Shown here: positions 1-7,499 of the stretch, one piece after another
Position numbering within the stretch: the first letter of the stretch is position 1
Layout of the letters: every line of letters begins with the position of its first letter
Assembly (NCBI GenBank): GCA_035462025.1
Contig: DATHUR010000081.1
Location: forward strand, 1 to 32,699
DNA: 32,699 bases
Source of the DNA: Egicoccus sp035462025
Lineage (GTDB): Bacteria > Actinomycetota > Nitriliruptoria > Nitriliruptorales > Nitriliruptoraceae
Direction: 5' to 3'
Made by a program: the position numbers and the translations under genes
Notes under the pieces: model-generated
What the model was told of the DNA's origin: nothing
The model's database searches: none
The model's input: only the letters and a program-made list of their open reading frames with translations

Positions 1-486
1 CGTCGCGAGGTCGTTGACGGCGCCGAGTTCGTTGTTGGCCGCCATCACGCTGACCAGGCAGGTCTCGCCGCGCACGGCGTCGAGGATGCGCTCGACCGGC
101 ACGCGTCCGTCAGGGTCGGGCGGGATGACGGTCAGGTCGGCGTCGCCGCGCTCGGCCAGCCAGCGTGCGGGCTCGAGCACGGCCGCGTGCTCGACCGCGG
201 TGGTGACCACGTGCGGCTGCGATGCGGTCCGCTCCCGGGCGGCCCAGACGATGCCCTTGACGGCGAGGTTGTCGGCCTCGGTGCCGCCGGAGGTGAACAC
301 GACCTCGTGGGGCGAGCAGCGCAGCGCGGTCGCCACCTGCTCGCGGGCCGTCTCCACAGCGGTCCTCGCCTGCTGGCCGGCGGCGTGCGTCGCCGAGGCG
401 TTGGCGGCCTCGAGGAAGCGCTGCAACGCCGCGCGCGCCTCGGGGCGCGGCGGCGTGCTGGCGGCGTGGTCGAGCATGGCATGCAC
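1..486 (-). CDS. iscS: Cysteine desulfurase (IscS/NifS class V aminotransferase), N-terminal part
   Basis: PLP-dependent enzyme that takes sulfur from L-cysteine for Fe-S clusters and tRNA thiolation. The visible part (about 160 residues) begins with LDHAAST, the family's typical N-terminal strand. It then has FTSGGTEADNLAVKG, which contributes to the PLP phosphate pocket, and ends at the window edge with MAANNELGAVN, also highly conserved. The PLP lysine and catalytic cysteine lie outside the window. The start could be GTG at 486 or ATG at 477. I prefer 486 because a TACCGT -10-like hexamer lies 6 nt upstream, which would give a leaderless mRNA. In many actinobacteria this gene is followed by the tRNA thiouridylase mnmA/trmU, which would lie off the left edge. 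Confidence 0.93.
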   Translation of the reverse strand, partial: MHAMLDHAASTPPRPEARAALQRFLEAANASATHAAGQQARTAVETAREQVATALRCSPHEVVFTSGGTEADNLAVKGIVWAARERTASQPHVVTTAVEHAAVLEPARWLAERGDADLTVIPPDPDGRVPVERILDAVRGETCLVSVMAANNELGAVNDLAT

Positions 487-492
487 GTCACG

Positions 493-498
493 ACGGTA
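493..498 (-). promoter_or_regulatory. Candidate -10 for leaderless cysteine desulfurase mRNA
   Basis: Reads TACCGT on the minus strand, 6 nt before the GTG at 486. No convincing -35 or ribosome binding site is seen. The same TA-N-CGT form recurs before other genes here. Confidence 0.35.
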
Positions 499-540
499 GC
501 GTCCCGGTTCCTGGCTGCCTCCCCGACCGAGAGCGAGACC

Positions 541-930
541 GTGACCGCACCGCACCTGCCCGACGGCCTCGGCGTGCCCGCCGCCCCCGTGCGCGTCGTG
601 CCGTTGACGGTCGACCTCGGCGCGGTTTCCGGCCAGAAGGTGGTGCTGTTGTCCCTCGAGGTGTGGCCGCAGTGGGTCGACCTGCGCTTCGCCCGCATCG
701 ACGTCGGCGCCGACCGCCCGCTCCCCCGGCGGGTCCCGCCCGTCGACGCCTGGCGGGTCACCTCGGACGGCGAACCGCTGGAGGTGCTCGACGCCGTCGG
801 GCGCGGCGACCGTCACTTCAGCAACGGCGAGGTACGCCTGGCGCCGGTGCCCGCGGAGGGCGCCAGCCTCGACGTGTCCGTCACCGTCGTGCCGGGGACG
901 CCGCCGCTGACCGCCACCATCACCGCCTGA
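541..930 (+). CDS. Hypothetical protein, 129 aa
   Basis: I do not recognise this family. The GTG at 541 is the start that begins just past the divergent cysteine desulfurase promoter; the same frame is open further upstream but there it overlaps iscS antisense. The protein has no signal peptide or membrane segment. Its many alternating Val/Leu/Thr stretches (VRVVPLTVDLG, VVLLSLEVW, LDVSVTVVPG) suggest an all-beta fold. It sits 19 nt before the YbaK-like gene on the same strand and may be co-transcribed with it. Codon bias matches the neighbours, so it is probably a real gene. Confidence 0.65.
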   Translation: MTAPHLPDGLGVPAAPVRVVPLTVDLGAVSGQKVVLLSLEVWPQWVDLRFARIDVGADRPLPRRVPPVDAWRVTSDGEPLEVLDAVGRGDRHFSNGEVRLAPVPAEGASLDVSVTVVPGTPPLTATITA

Positions 931-949
931 ACCCGTCGAGGATCACGCC

Positions 950-1417
950 ATGGCCACCTCCGCCTCCGAACGCTTCACCCAGGCCGCCGCGATGCACGGT
1001 CTCGCCCTGGACGTGCGCGAGTTCCCGCAGGGCACCCGCACCGCCGCCGACGCCGCGGCGGCGATCGGCTGCGAGGTGGGCCAGATCGTGAAGTCGCTGG
1101 TGTTCATGGCCGACGACGAACCGGTCCTCGTGCTGACCTCGGGCGCCAACCGCGTGGACGAGACGAAGGTGCGCGCCGCGCTGGACGTGGACGCGTTCCG
1201 CAAGGCCGATGCGGACGAGGTCCGCGACGCCACCGGCTACGCGATCGGCGGCACGCCCCCGTTCGGGCACGCCCGGCCGTTGCGGGTGGTCTGCGACCGT
1301 GACCTGACCGTCCACGAGGAGATCTGGGCGGCGGCGGGCACGCCTTCGACCGTGTTTCCCCTGGTGCCGACGACCCTGCTGACGATCACCCGCGCGGACG
1401 TCATCGACGTCTGCTGA
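950..1417 (+). CDS. YbaK/ProX-type aminoacyl-tRNA deacylase
   Basis: A 155-aa cytosolic protein of the YbaK/EbsC family, whose members hydrolyse mischarged tRNAs such as Cys-tRNA(Pro) or Ala-tRNA(Pro). The family pattern is clear: residues 38-50 read IGCEVGQIVKSLV with the conserved lysine, followed by the LTSGANRVDETKV block, then GYAIGGTPPFGH in the middle and a C-terminal FPLVPTTLLTITRADV segment. Its length is normal for a stand-alone editing domain. The start ATG is preceded by GAGGA at good spacing. Substrate specificity cannot be told from sequence alone. Confidence 0.88.
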   Translation: MATSASERFTQAAAMHGLALDVREFPQGTRTAADAAAAIGCEVGQIVKSLVFMADDEPVLVLTSGANRVDETKVRAALDVDAFRKADADEVRDATGYAIGGTPPFGHARPLRVVCDRDLTVHEEIWAAAGTPSTVFPLVPTTLLTITRADVIDVC

Positions 1418-1420
1418 TCG

Positions 1421-1864
1421 TCAGTCGGTCCACCGCTCGAGCACGGCCTTGAGGCGCCGCAGGTCCTTGGTGTTGGCGCGCCGCATCGCCGGGGCCATCA
1501 GCGGCGCGACGGCCCGCGAGAAGCCGGCCGGTTCCCCGCGGTTGCGCAGGGTCATGCGCGTGCGACCGTCCCCGGCCGGCTCCCACCGGTAGACGGTCTC
1601 CATCGGGAAGGGACCCTGGGCGGTCGCCATGACGAGTCGTTCGCCCGGGACGAGTTCCCGGATCTCGTAGGTGTAGCGCAGCGTCCGGCCGAGGAACGTG
1701 GCCTCGAAGCGCAGCCGGGACCCGACCGCCAGCGGGGGCGGCGTCTCCCACTCGACCGTGTGGATGTTCTCGTACCACTCGGGTGCGTTGGACGGGTCGC
1801 CGGCGTAGCCCGCGACCACGTCGACGGGCCGGTCGATCTCGATGGTGGTGATCACGTCGACCAT
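1421..1864 (-). CDS. SRPBCC (START-like/polyketide cyclase) family protein
   Basis: A 147-aa protein of the SRPBCC ligand-binding superfamily. It opens with VDVITTIEIDRPVDVVAGYAGD, followed by a WYENIHTVEW segment, a central antiparallel beta stretch (GSRLRFEATFLGRTLRYTYEI) and a long C-terminal amphipathic helix, as expected for the helix-grip fold with a hydrophobic cavity. Ligand and role are unknown. A GAGGAG motif lies just before the ATG at 1864. The stop is only 3 nt past the end of the convergent YbaK-like gene. Confidence 0.8.
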   Translation of the reverse strand: MVDVITTIEIDRPVDVVAGYAGDPSNAPEWYENIHTVEWETPPPLAVGSRLRFEATFLGRTLRYTYEIRELVPGERLVMATAQGPFPMETVYRWEPAGDGRTRMTLRNRGEPAGFSRAVAPLMAPAMRRANTKDLRRLKAVLERWTD

Positions 1865-1918
1865 CCCGTGCTCCTCGAAGACGTCGGCGTCGCTCCACCG
1901 GCAGCGGCCATCGCCGCC

Positions 1919-1928
1919 AACGTAGGCT
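1919..1928. promoter_or_regulatory. Overlapping divergent -10-like hexamers
   Basis: On the minus strand 1924-1919 reads TACGTT and on the plus strand 1923-1928 reads TAGGCT, overlapping by two bases. They face the SRPBCC gene and the membrane-anchored hypothetical. No strong -35 was seen for either. Confidence 0.25.
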
Positions 1929-1975
1929 GCTGCGGCCGGCGCTGTGGGAGCGCACGGAAGCACGGGGGTGGGATC

Positions 1976-2569
1976 ATGAACCGACCGGACGTCGTGCGGC
2001 TGATCACGCTGGTGTTCGCCGGCCTGGCGGCGTTGTTCTCGTTCGTGGCGATGCAGGTCGCCTTCGACGCGCGCGAACAGGCGACGTATGCCGCGGATCA
2101 GCCAGACGGCGACGACTCCTACGACATCTGGCAGTTGCAGGACGCGATGGTGCGGGCGGGTCTGATCGAGGATCCGAACGTCATCCCCGACGACTTCGAG
2201 GAACTCGGCGGACCGTGGGCCAGGTGCCTGACCCGCGCCGAGGCCGAACGCATGAGCCTGGGCGAGGAGCAGGTGCCGGCTCCGTGTCCGAGCATCCGTG
2301 TCGAGGCGTCCGAGTGCGATCTCCCGACACCGCCGGACGGCACCCCTGAGGACGCAGAGATGCCCGAGGCCTGCGAGATCCGGTACCGCTTCGACGGGCG
2401 CGACCACTCCATCTCCGAGGGCTTCCGGCCGGAGGACATCGAGTCCGAGGGCGTGGAGTGGTTCGTGACCGAGGGCACCTCCGAGGTCGACCGACTCGTG
2501 CGGGCGGCCGATGGCACGACCTACCTGCACGCGGTCGGACGGGGCTGGGTGCAGGCATTCGCGGGCTGA
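1976..2569 (+). CDS. Hypothetical membrane-anchored protein, 197 aa
   Basis: The family is unknown. Residues about 7-28 (VRLITLVFAGLAALFSFVAMQV) form one membrane helix. It has few positive charges before it and is followed by a strongly acidic domain, so the rest is probably extracytoplasmic. That domain has four cysteines (in ARCLTRAE, APCPSIR, SECDLP and EACEIR), which could form two disulfides. Asp and Glu dominate (DGDDSYDIW, IPDDFEELGG). The ATG at 1976 is chosen because it opens the transmembrane segment and follows a GGGGGTGGGAT purine stretch. It is convergent with the CGNR regulator; the two stops are 2 nt apart. Confidence 0.7.
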   Translation: MNRPDVVRLITLVFAGLAALFSFVAMQVAFDAREQATYAADQPDGDDSYDIWQLQDAMVRAGLIEDPNVIPDDFEELGGPWARCLTRAEAERMSLGEEQVPAPCPSIRVEASECDLPTPPDGTPEDAEMPEACEIRYRFDGRDHSISEGFRPEDIESEGVEWFVTEGTSEVDRLVRAADGTTYLHAVGRGWVQAFAG

Positions 2570-2571
2570 GT

Positions 2572-3138
2572 TCACACCCCCCGGGCGGCCTTGCGGGCGC
2601 GGTAGGCGGCGACGTGGGCGCGGTTGGCGCAGTTGCCGAGGTCGCAGAACCTCCGCGAACGGTTGCGCGAGAGGTCGACGAAGACGGCCTCGCAGTCCTC
2701 GCCGTCGCAGCGCTTGAGCCGTTCGAGGTCGGTGGCCCGGATCAGGTCGGCGACCGCCATCGCGATCTCGGTACCGACGCGATCGACCAGTGGTGCGTCG
2801 CGCGGGGTCAGATGCAGGTGCCAGTCCCAACCGTCGTGACGGATCAACTGCGGCAGCGCGTGGGCATCGGCCAGGATCTGGTTGACGATGCCGACGACCT
2901 GGTCGACGTCGCCGGTGTCCCACAGTGCCGCGACCCGGGTGCGCAGCTCACGGATCGACAGCACCTCGGCCTGGTCGCCGGCTCGGGTGCCGCTGTAGCG
3001 GTGTTCGTCGAGGAAGGCCGCGAGGGCCACCGGGTCGGTGAGGCGTTCGACGCCGTCGTGGTTGGTGTTGACGAGCGCCGCGGCACCCTCCAATGCCACC
3101 TCGGTGTCATGAGCGAACTGCAAGTTGACTCCTGACAT
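2572..3138 (-). CDS. CGNR zinc-finger (ABATE) transcription regulator
   Basis: A 188-aa protein with an N-terminal ABATE-like domain (AAALVNTNH near residue 25) and a C-terminal CGNR-type zinc finger. Four cysteines at about 144, 149, 165 and 170 sit in CDGEDCEAVF and FCDLGNCANRAHVAAYR. The usual CGNR tetrad reads CANR here. Such proteins are considered stress- or ligand-responsive DNA-binding regulators. It is divergent from an EamA exporter, with a perfect inverted repeat between them, so it probably controls that exporter and itself. Start choice: ATG 3138 has a TTACGT -10-like box exactly 7 nt upstream (leaderless). A GTG at 3147 and a TTG at 3123 (after AGGAG) are alternatives. Confidence 0.85.
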   Translation of the reverse strand: MSGVNLQFAHDTEVALEGAAALVNTNHDGVERLTDPVALAAFLDEHRYSGTRAGDQAEVLSIRELRTRVAALWDTGDVDQVVGIVNQILADAHALPQLIRHDGWDWHLHLTPRDAPLVDRVGTEIAMAVADLIRATDLERLKRCDGEDCEAVFVDLSRNRSRRFCDLGNCANRAHVAAYRARKAARGV

Positions 3139-3154
3139 GGCGGCCACGTAACGT
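3125..3154 (+). promoter_or_regulatory. Candidate promoter of the EamA exporter gene
   Basis: TTGACT at 3125-3130 and TAACGT at 3149-3154 are separated by 18 nt. The predicted start of transcription, near 3161, falls inside the 3151-3185 inverted repeat. The -35 lies within the first codons of the divergent regulator. Confidence 0.5.
3146..3151 (-). promoter_or_regulatory. Candidate -10 of the CGNR regulator (leaderless)
   Basis: Reads TTACGT on the minus strand, with 7 nt to the ATG at 3138. It abuts the left end of the 13-bp inverted repeat, which would then occupy the spacer and -35 region of this promoter. Confidence 0.35.
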
Positions 3155-3185
3155 CAGGACCGTACTTGCTGAACGGTCCTGACGT
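3151..3185. promoter_or_regulatory. Perfect 13-bp inverted repeat, likely operator of the CGNR regulator
   Basis: The left arm ACGTCAGGACCGT (3151-3163) and the right arm ACGGTCCTGACGT (3173-3185) are perfect reverse complements around a 9-nt centre. The site lies between divergent regulator and transporter genes and overlaps both predicted promoters. This is the usual layout of an autoregulated repressor-exporter pair. Confidence 0.75.
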
Positions 3186-3214
3186 CCACCGCCGGGAGCC
3201 GCCTCGGAGGTGAG

Positions 3215-4198
3215 ATGACGAGCAGCCACCTGACGACGACCCGTACCCCGGCCAGCGCGCTGCGCATCGGCACCGGCATGGCGTTGCTGTCGGCGTTCAC
3301 CTTCGGTTCTTCCGGACCGATGGCGAAGGCGCTGATCGAGTCGGGCTGGACCTCCGCGGCGGCGGTGCTGGTCCGCATCGGTGGCGCGGCGCTACTGCTC
3401 GGGGCCGTGGCACTGGTGATGCGTCGGGGCCGTCTGCGCATGTCGGCGGGGTCGTTGCGTCATGTCGTGCTCTACGGCGTCGTGGCGATGGCGGGCGTGC
3501 AGTTGGCGTTCTTCAACGCCGTGCGCACGCTCGACGTCGGCGTTGCACTGCTGCTCGAGTTCACCGCACCCGTACTGCTGGTGCTGTGGACCGCGCTGCG
3601 CACCCGCACGCTGCCGGCCCGTGCGACGTCGGCCGGGGCCCTGCTCTCGGTCGTCGGCCTGGTGTTCGTGCTCGATCTCGCGGGTGCCGGATCGGTCGAC
3701 CCGTTCGGCGTGCTCTGGGGGCTGCTCGCCGCCGTGTGCGTCGCCGCCTTCTTCGTCCTCTCCGAGCGTCAGCACGACGACCTGCCCCCGATCGTCATGG
3801 CCGCCGGCGGCACGCTGGTCGGCGCGATCGTGATCGCGGTCGCCGGCAGCCTCGGGATCATCCCGCTCGCGTTCGCGACCGGCGACGTGATGCTCGGCGG
3901 CACCCCGACATCGTGGTGGGTACCGGCCCTGTGGCTGGTGGTCGTGTCGACGTCCATCGCCTATCTCGCCGGCATCGGCGCCGTCCAGCGGCTCGGCACC
4001 CGGCTGTCGTCGTTCGTCGGGCTGACCGAGGTGCTGTTCGCGGTGCTCACCTCGTGGGTGCTGCTGTCCGAGGTGCCCGGCCCCATACAGGTCCTCGGCG
4101 GCATCCTGATCGTCACCGGCATCGTCGTGGTGCGCCGCTCGGAGGCACGCGTGGTCCGCGACAACGCGACGATCCTGGACCCGGCGGCGCACGCCTGA
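3215..4198 (+). CDS. EamA/DMT-superfamily transporter
   Basis: A 327-aa integral membrane protein with about ten hydrophobic helices in two repeated halves, the standard EamA (DUF6, RhtA/YdcZ-like) architecture. The first half starts with GMALLSAFTFGSSGPMAKALIESG. The second half contains STSIAYLAGIGAVQRLGTRLSSFVGLTEVLFAVLTSW, a typical EamA repeat end. Members export amino acids, metabolites or drugs; the substrate cannot be predicted. A GGAGG motif precedes the ATG at good distance. The divergent CGNR regulator and the shared operator suggest inducible expression. A VOC-family gene follows 34 nt downstream and is probably co-transcribed. Confidence 0.9.
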   Translation: MTSSHLTTTRTPASALRIGTGMALLSAFTFGSSGPMAKALIESGWTSAAAVLVRIGGAALLLGAVALVMRRGRLRMSAGSLRHVVLYGVVAMAGVQLAFFNAVRTLDVGVALLLEFTAPVLLVLWTALRTRTLPARATSAGALLSVVGLVFVLDLAGAGSVDPFGVLWGLLAAVCVAAFFVLSERQHDDLPPIVMAAGGTLVGAIVIAVAGSLGIIPLAFATGDVMLGGTPTSWWVPALWLVVVSTSIAYLAGIGAVQRLGTRLSSFVGLTEVLFAVLTSWVLLSEVPGPIQVLGGILIVTGIVVVRRSEARVVRDNATILDPAAHA

Positions 4199-4232
4199 CA
4201 TCCTCGGCCGTCGACGACGATCGGGACCGAGG

Positions 4233-4610
4233 TTGTATGCGCTGCACCACGTCCAACTCGCGATGCCCGCGGGCGAGGAGGCGTCCGCTCGCGCCTTCTA
4301 CGGCGGCGTGCTGGGGTTGACCGAGATCGACAAGCCCGACGAGTTGGCCGCGCGCGGCGGCGCCTGGTTCCGCGGCGGTGACCTCGAGGTCCACCTCGGG
4401 GTCGAGGCACCGTTCGCGCCGGCGAAGAAGGCCCACCCCGGCATCCTCGTCGACGACCTCGACGCGGTGCAGCAGCGCTTCGCGGACGCGGGCATCGAGG
4501 TACGGCCCGACGGCCTGTTCCCGGGCTACCGCCGCTTCTACGCCGACGACTGCTTCGGCAACCGCCTCGAGTTCCTCCAGCGCGACGAAGTGGCTCAGCG
4601 GGACTCGTAG
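4233..4610 (+). CDS. VOC (glyoxalase/bleomycin-resistance) family protein
   Basis: A 125-aa single vicinal-oxygen-chelate domain. The opening LHHVQLAMPAGEEASARAFY gives the first metal-ligand histidine. AHPGILVDDLDAVQQRFADAG in the middle offers a second histidine, and FADDCFGNRLEFLQ-like sequence at the end (YADDCFGNRLEFL) offers the glutamate. The H/H/E set suggests a divalent metal enzyme, usually working as a dimer. The only sensible in-frame start is TTG at 4233, just after GACCGAGG. Position behind the exporter suggests a shared detoxification role, but this is inference. Confidence 0.82.
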   Translation: MYALHHVQLAMPAGEEASARAFYGGVLGLTEIDKPDELAARGGAWFRGGDLEVHLGVEAPFAPAKKAHPGILVDDLDAVQQRFADAGIEVRPDGLFPGYRRFYADDCFGNRLEFLQRDEVAQRDS

Positions 4611-4975
4611 AGGCGGGCCGCGATGGCGACGGCGGCTTCGACCGCGTCGCGGGGGAGCGCCGGGTCGGGTTCCTCGGCGGCGAGGATCGCGGTCAGCGCT
4701 GCCTTGACGTCCTGTCGCCCGATGCCGCCGGCGACCTCGAACGCGAGCACATCGACCCGCTGTTCGGCCAGTTCCGGATGCTGGGCCCGGACCCGGCCGA
4801 CGTCGGGATCCTCGTGGTTGAGGTGGAGCCAGGCGCGCACCTTCGGCGGCATGCCGGTCGCGCCGACGTAGGCGATCTCGCCCTCGGCGGTGCGCCACAC
4901 GTAGACCCACGAGCCGTCGTCCTCGAACGCGCCCGCGGCGACGGGAAACCGCTGCTCACGTCCGATCGGGTCCAC
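4595..4975 (-). CDS. GIY-YIG-like domain protein
   Basis: A 126-aa protein whose first half resembles the GIY-YIG nuclease core: WVYVWRTAEGEIAYVGATG supplies the two strands (YVW ... YVG), followed by PPKVRAWLHLN with the expected arginine. The catalytic glutamate normally found later is not obvious, so nuclease activity is uncertain. It starts with GTG 8 nt after the stop of the PaaK-like gene and is therefore in the same operon. Its 3' end overlaps the convergent VOC gene by 16 nt. Confidence 0.6.
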   Translation of the reverse strand: MDPIGREQRFPVAAGAFEDDGSWVYVWRTAEGEIAYVGATGMPPKVRAWLHLNHEDPDVGRVRAQHPELAEQRVDVLAFEVAGGIGRQDVKAALTAILAAEEPDPALPRDAVEAAVAIAARLYESR

Positions 4976-4983
4976 GGGAGCGC

Positions 4984-6375
4984 CTATCGCAGGTCGGCGA
5001 AGATGCCGCCGACCCGTGCGACGCCGGCCGCGACGTCCTCGGTGGGCACGCCGAGTTCGACCTCGGGGACCATCCCGCAGACCTGTGCGAGCCGGTCCTG
5101 CAGGTCGTAGACGTCCTCGGCCACGTCACCGGCCACCTCGACCCGCAGGTGGTCGCCACGCTCGCCCCGGACCAACTCGACGCGCCAGTCGACCACGCCC
5201 GGCGTGTGTGACAGGACCGCTGCGATCCCGCGCAGGTCGACGACGCCGCCGACGTCCGTTGCCGTGTAGGGCAACTGCCAGGCGGCGGGTTCGAGGTTGC
5301 CGGCCAACCGGGGCAGCGTGCGCCCGCACGACGGGCACGGCTCGACGGTGACGCCCTCGACCCGGACGCCGGTCCGGAACCGCACGAGCGCGGTCCCGTG
5401 CCAGCCGAGCGAGGTGAGCACCAACTCACCCTCGTCCTCGCGCCCGACCGGTTCGGCGGTCAACGGATCGACGACCTCGAGCAGTTCGAGGTCGGGATAG
5501 GTGTGCAGGCCGCTGCCGGGTGCGCACTCGGCCCACAGCAGCCGCGACTCGGCCGGGCCCCAGGCGGCCAGGATGCCGACCGCGCCACCGGTCGCGGCGA
5601 AGGCACCGGCCATGCGCTCGCGTGTCGTGTCGTCGGGTGGCGGGCCCAGGACGACCACGCGGCGCAGCCCCGGGGGCACGGCCCCGGCGTCGACCAGCGC
5701 ACGGCCCAGGGTCTCGACCTCGTCCACGTCGACCACCAGGACGCTCGGTCGCAGCGACCGGACGGCGGCGACCACCTCGTCGTAGCCGCCCGTCGTCCGG
5801 GGGTGCGCGGCCGTCAACGACGCACCCAACGCCAGATGCACCGTGGCGAGGTGCGCCAGGTCCGGCGCCTGGCGTACGGCGGACACCACCACGTCGTCCT
5901 CGGTGAGCCCGAGCACCGCCGCCGTGCGGGCGCCCGCGCGGTGCATGCGATCGAGGTCCGTTCGCGAGGACGCGACCCAGAACCGGCCGTCGATACCGGC
6001 ACGCTGCAGTTGCAGCGGCCGATAGTCGCGCAACAGCACTTCGCGCTTGTCGACCGGACCCTCGCCACCGATCGTGGCAGCCAACCGGCGCAGCGTCGGG
6101 ACCGGCGCGTGGGCCTTGACCTGCTGCTCGGTCGGAGCGACGACGGCGTCGGCGCCCGTGTCGTCACCTGCCAGCATTTCGAGTTCGGTGACGGGCCGGA
6201 ACCGACGCAGCGCCTCGCGGTCACGCGCCTGTCCGGGAGCCATCCCGAGGCGGTCCGCGGTCTGCGTCCAGCGGGGTGCAGCGGACATCACCATGGGGAG
6301 CCACGCGGCGAGCACCCGGTCGCGGACGCGCGCCTGCTCGGACACGTCTCGCTGGTCCCAGGCCGCTGTCACCAC
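4984..6375 (-). CDS. PaaK-like adenylate-forming (acyl-CoA ligase) family protein with a degenerate P-loop
   Basis: A 463-aa protein similar to phenylacetate-CoA ligase/PaaK in its C-terminal half: WGPAESRLLWAE, LHTYPDLELLEVVDP, GELVLTSLGWHGTALVRFRTG and a Cys-containing PCPSCGRTLPRL segment follow the family order. The first half is unusual: where PaaK proteins have an SSGTTG-type phosphate loop, this one reads WVASSRTDLDRMH, and the RTRD aspartate is replaced (RTGV). It may have lost adenylation or use a different substrate. Three consecutive GTG codons (6378, 6375, 6372) compete for the start; 6375 has the best spacing to GGAGG. It lies downstream of etfA on the same strand, beyond a hairpin. 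Confidence 0.75.
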   Translation of the reverse strand: MVTAAWDQRDVSEQARVRDRVLAAWLPMVMSAAPRWTQTADRLGMAPGQARDREALRRFRPVTELEMLAGDDTGADAVVAPTEQQVKAHAPVPTLRRLAATIGGEGPVDKREVLLRDYRPLQLQRAGIDGRFWVASSRTDLDRMHRAGARTAAVLGLTEDDVVVSAVRQAPDLAHLATVHLALGASLTAAHPRTTGGYDEVVAAVRSLRPSVLVVDVDEVETLGRALVDAGAVPPGLRRVVVLGPPPDDTTRERMAGAFAATGGAVGILAAWGPAESRLLWAECAPGSGLHTYPDLELLEVVDPLTAEPVGREDEGELVLTSLGWHGTALVRFRTGVRVEGVTVEPCPSCGRTLPRLAGNLEPAAWQLPYTATDVGGVVDLRGIAAVLSHTPGVVDWRVELVRGERGDHLRVEVAGDVAEDVYDLQDRLAQVCGMVPEVELGVPTEDVAAGVARVGGIFADLR

Positions 6376-6423
6376 CACGCTCCCTCCGCCGCGGCGCAGC
6401 CTATGCGGCGGCCGCGCACACGA

Positions 6424-6453
6424 GCGCGGGCGCCCCGGAAGGGACGCCCGCGC
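6424..6453 (-). terminator. 13-bp stem hairpin after etfA
   Basis: Arms 6424-6436 and 6441-6453 surround a 4-nt loop. In minus-strand RNA all 13 pairs form, one being G-U. There is no U-tract, which is common for actinobacterial terminators. It would separate etfBA from the PaaK-like gene or attenuate read-through. Confidence 0.65.
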
Positions 6454-6472
6454 CAACGACGATCCGGGCCGG

Positions 6473-7456
6473 TCAGCCCTTCCTCGTCTTGAGTTCCTCG
6501 ATCAGTTTCGGGACGACGTTGTAGAGGTCGCCCACGATGCCGAAGTCGGCGATCGAGAAGATCGGCGCCTCGGCGTCCTTGTTGATCGCGATGATGTTCT
6601 GCGCGGTCTGCATCCCGGCGCGGTGCTGGATCGCGCCCGAGATGCCCGACCCGATGTAGAGCATCGGCGACACGGTCCGGCCGGTCTGGCCGATCTGGTA
6701 GCGGTGCGGATACCAGCCCGCGTCGGTCGCGGCGCGCGAGGCACCGACACCGGCGCCGAGCACGTCGGCGAGTTCCTCCATCAGGCCGAAGCCCTTCTCG
6801 TCGCCCAGCCCACGACCACCCGCGACCACGATCGCCGCCTCGGCGATGTCGGGCCGGTCAGCGGTGACCTGCTTCTCGACGGAGGTGACCTTCGCCTTGG
6901 TCGCGTCCTCGGACAGCGACACGTCCAACGTCACGACCTCGGCCGCGCCGCCACCGGTTTCCTCGGCGACGAAGGCGTTGTTGGCGATGCCGACGAACTG
7001 CTTGACGCCGTCGGCGAAGGTGCACTTGGTGATCAGGTCGCCACCGAAGACCTCCTTGGTGGCGACGACCTTGCCGTCGGCGAACTCGGCGCCGGTGGCG
7101 TCGGTGATGACGCCGGCGCCGGTCCGCACCGCGAGGCGCGCGGCGACGTCCTTGACGTGGCTGGACGACGCGAACAGCAGCACCTGGGCCCCCGAGGTCT
7201 CGAGCACCTTCTCGAGCGCCTCGACCTGCGGCAGGGTCACGTACCCATGCGCGTCGGCGGACTCCCAGGCATACAGCTTGGTGGCGCCGTGCTTGCCCAG
7301 CGTGTCGGCAGCCGCTGACGCACCCTCGCCCAGCCACACCGCCGAGACGGTGTCACCGGACGCCGAAGCGAGCTGGTTGGCCGCCGCGAGCATCTGCAGC
7401 GACAGCTTGCGGGGTTGACCATCGGCGTGGTCGATCAGAACGAGCAGTTCACCCAT
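6473..7456 (-). CDS. etfA: Electron transfer flavoprotein, alpha subunit
   Basis: The FAD-binding subunit of ETF, which passes electrons from acyl-CoA and other dehydrogenases to the respiratory chain. It has 327 aa, a normal length. Residues about 234-300 carry the C-terminal FAD domain signature: GAGVGASRAATDAGWYP, QIGQTGRTVSP, LYIGSGISGAIQH, and then INKDAEAPIF. The N-terminal domain (1-190) is the usual alpha/beta fold. A GAGAGGAAA sequence precedes the ATG. It follows etfB by 43 nt and is surely co-transcribed with it. Mycobacterial FixB (Rv3028c) is the closest named parallel and sits in the same gene order. Confidence 0.97.
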   Translation of the reverse strand: MGELLVLIDHADGQPRKLSLQMLAAANQLASASGDTVSAVWLGEGASAAADTLGKHGATKLYAWESADAHGYVTLPQVEALEKVLETSGAQVLLFASSSHVKDVAARLAVRTGAGVITDATGAEFADGKVVATKEVFGGDLITKCTFADGVKQFVGIANNAFVAEETGGGAAEVVTLDVSLSEDATKAKVTSVEKQVTADRPDIAEAAIVVAGGRGLGDEKGFGLMEELADVLGAGVGASRAATDAGWYPHRYQIGQTGRTVSPMLYIGSGISGAIQHRAGMQTAQNIIAINKDAEAPIFSIADFGIVGDLYNVVPKLIEELKTRKG

Positions 7457-7499
7457 GACGTGTTTCCTCTCTCATCTCTGGTGGCCGCATCGGGCCGGT

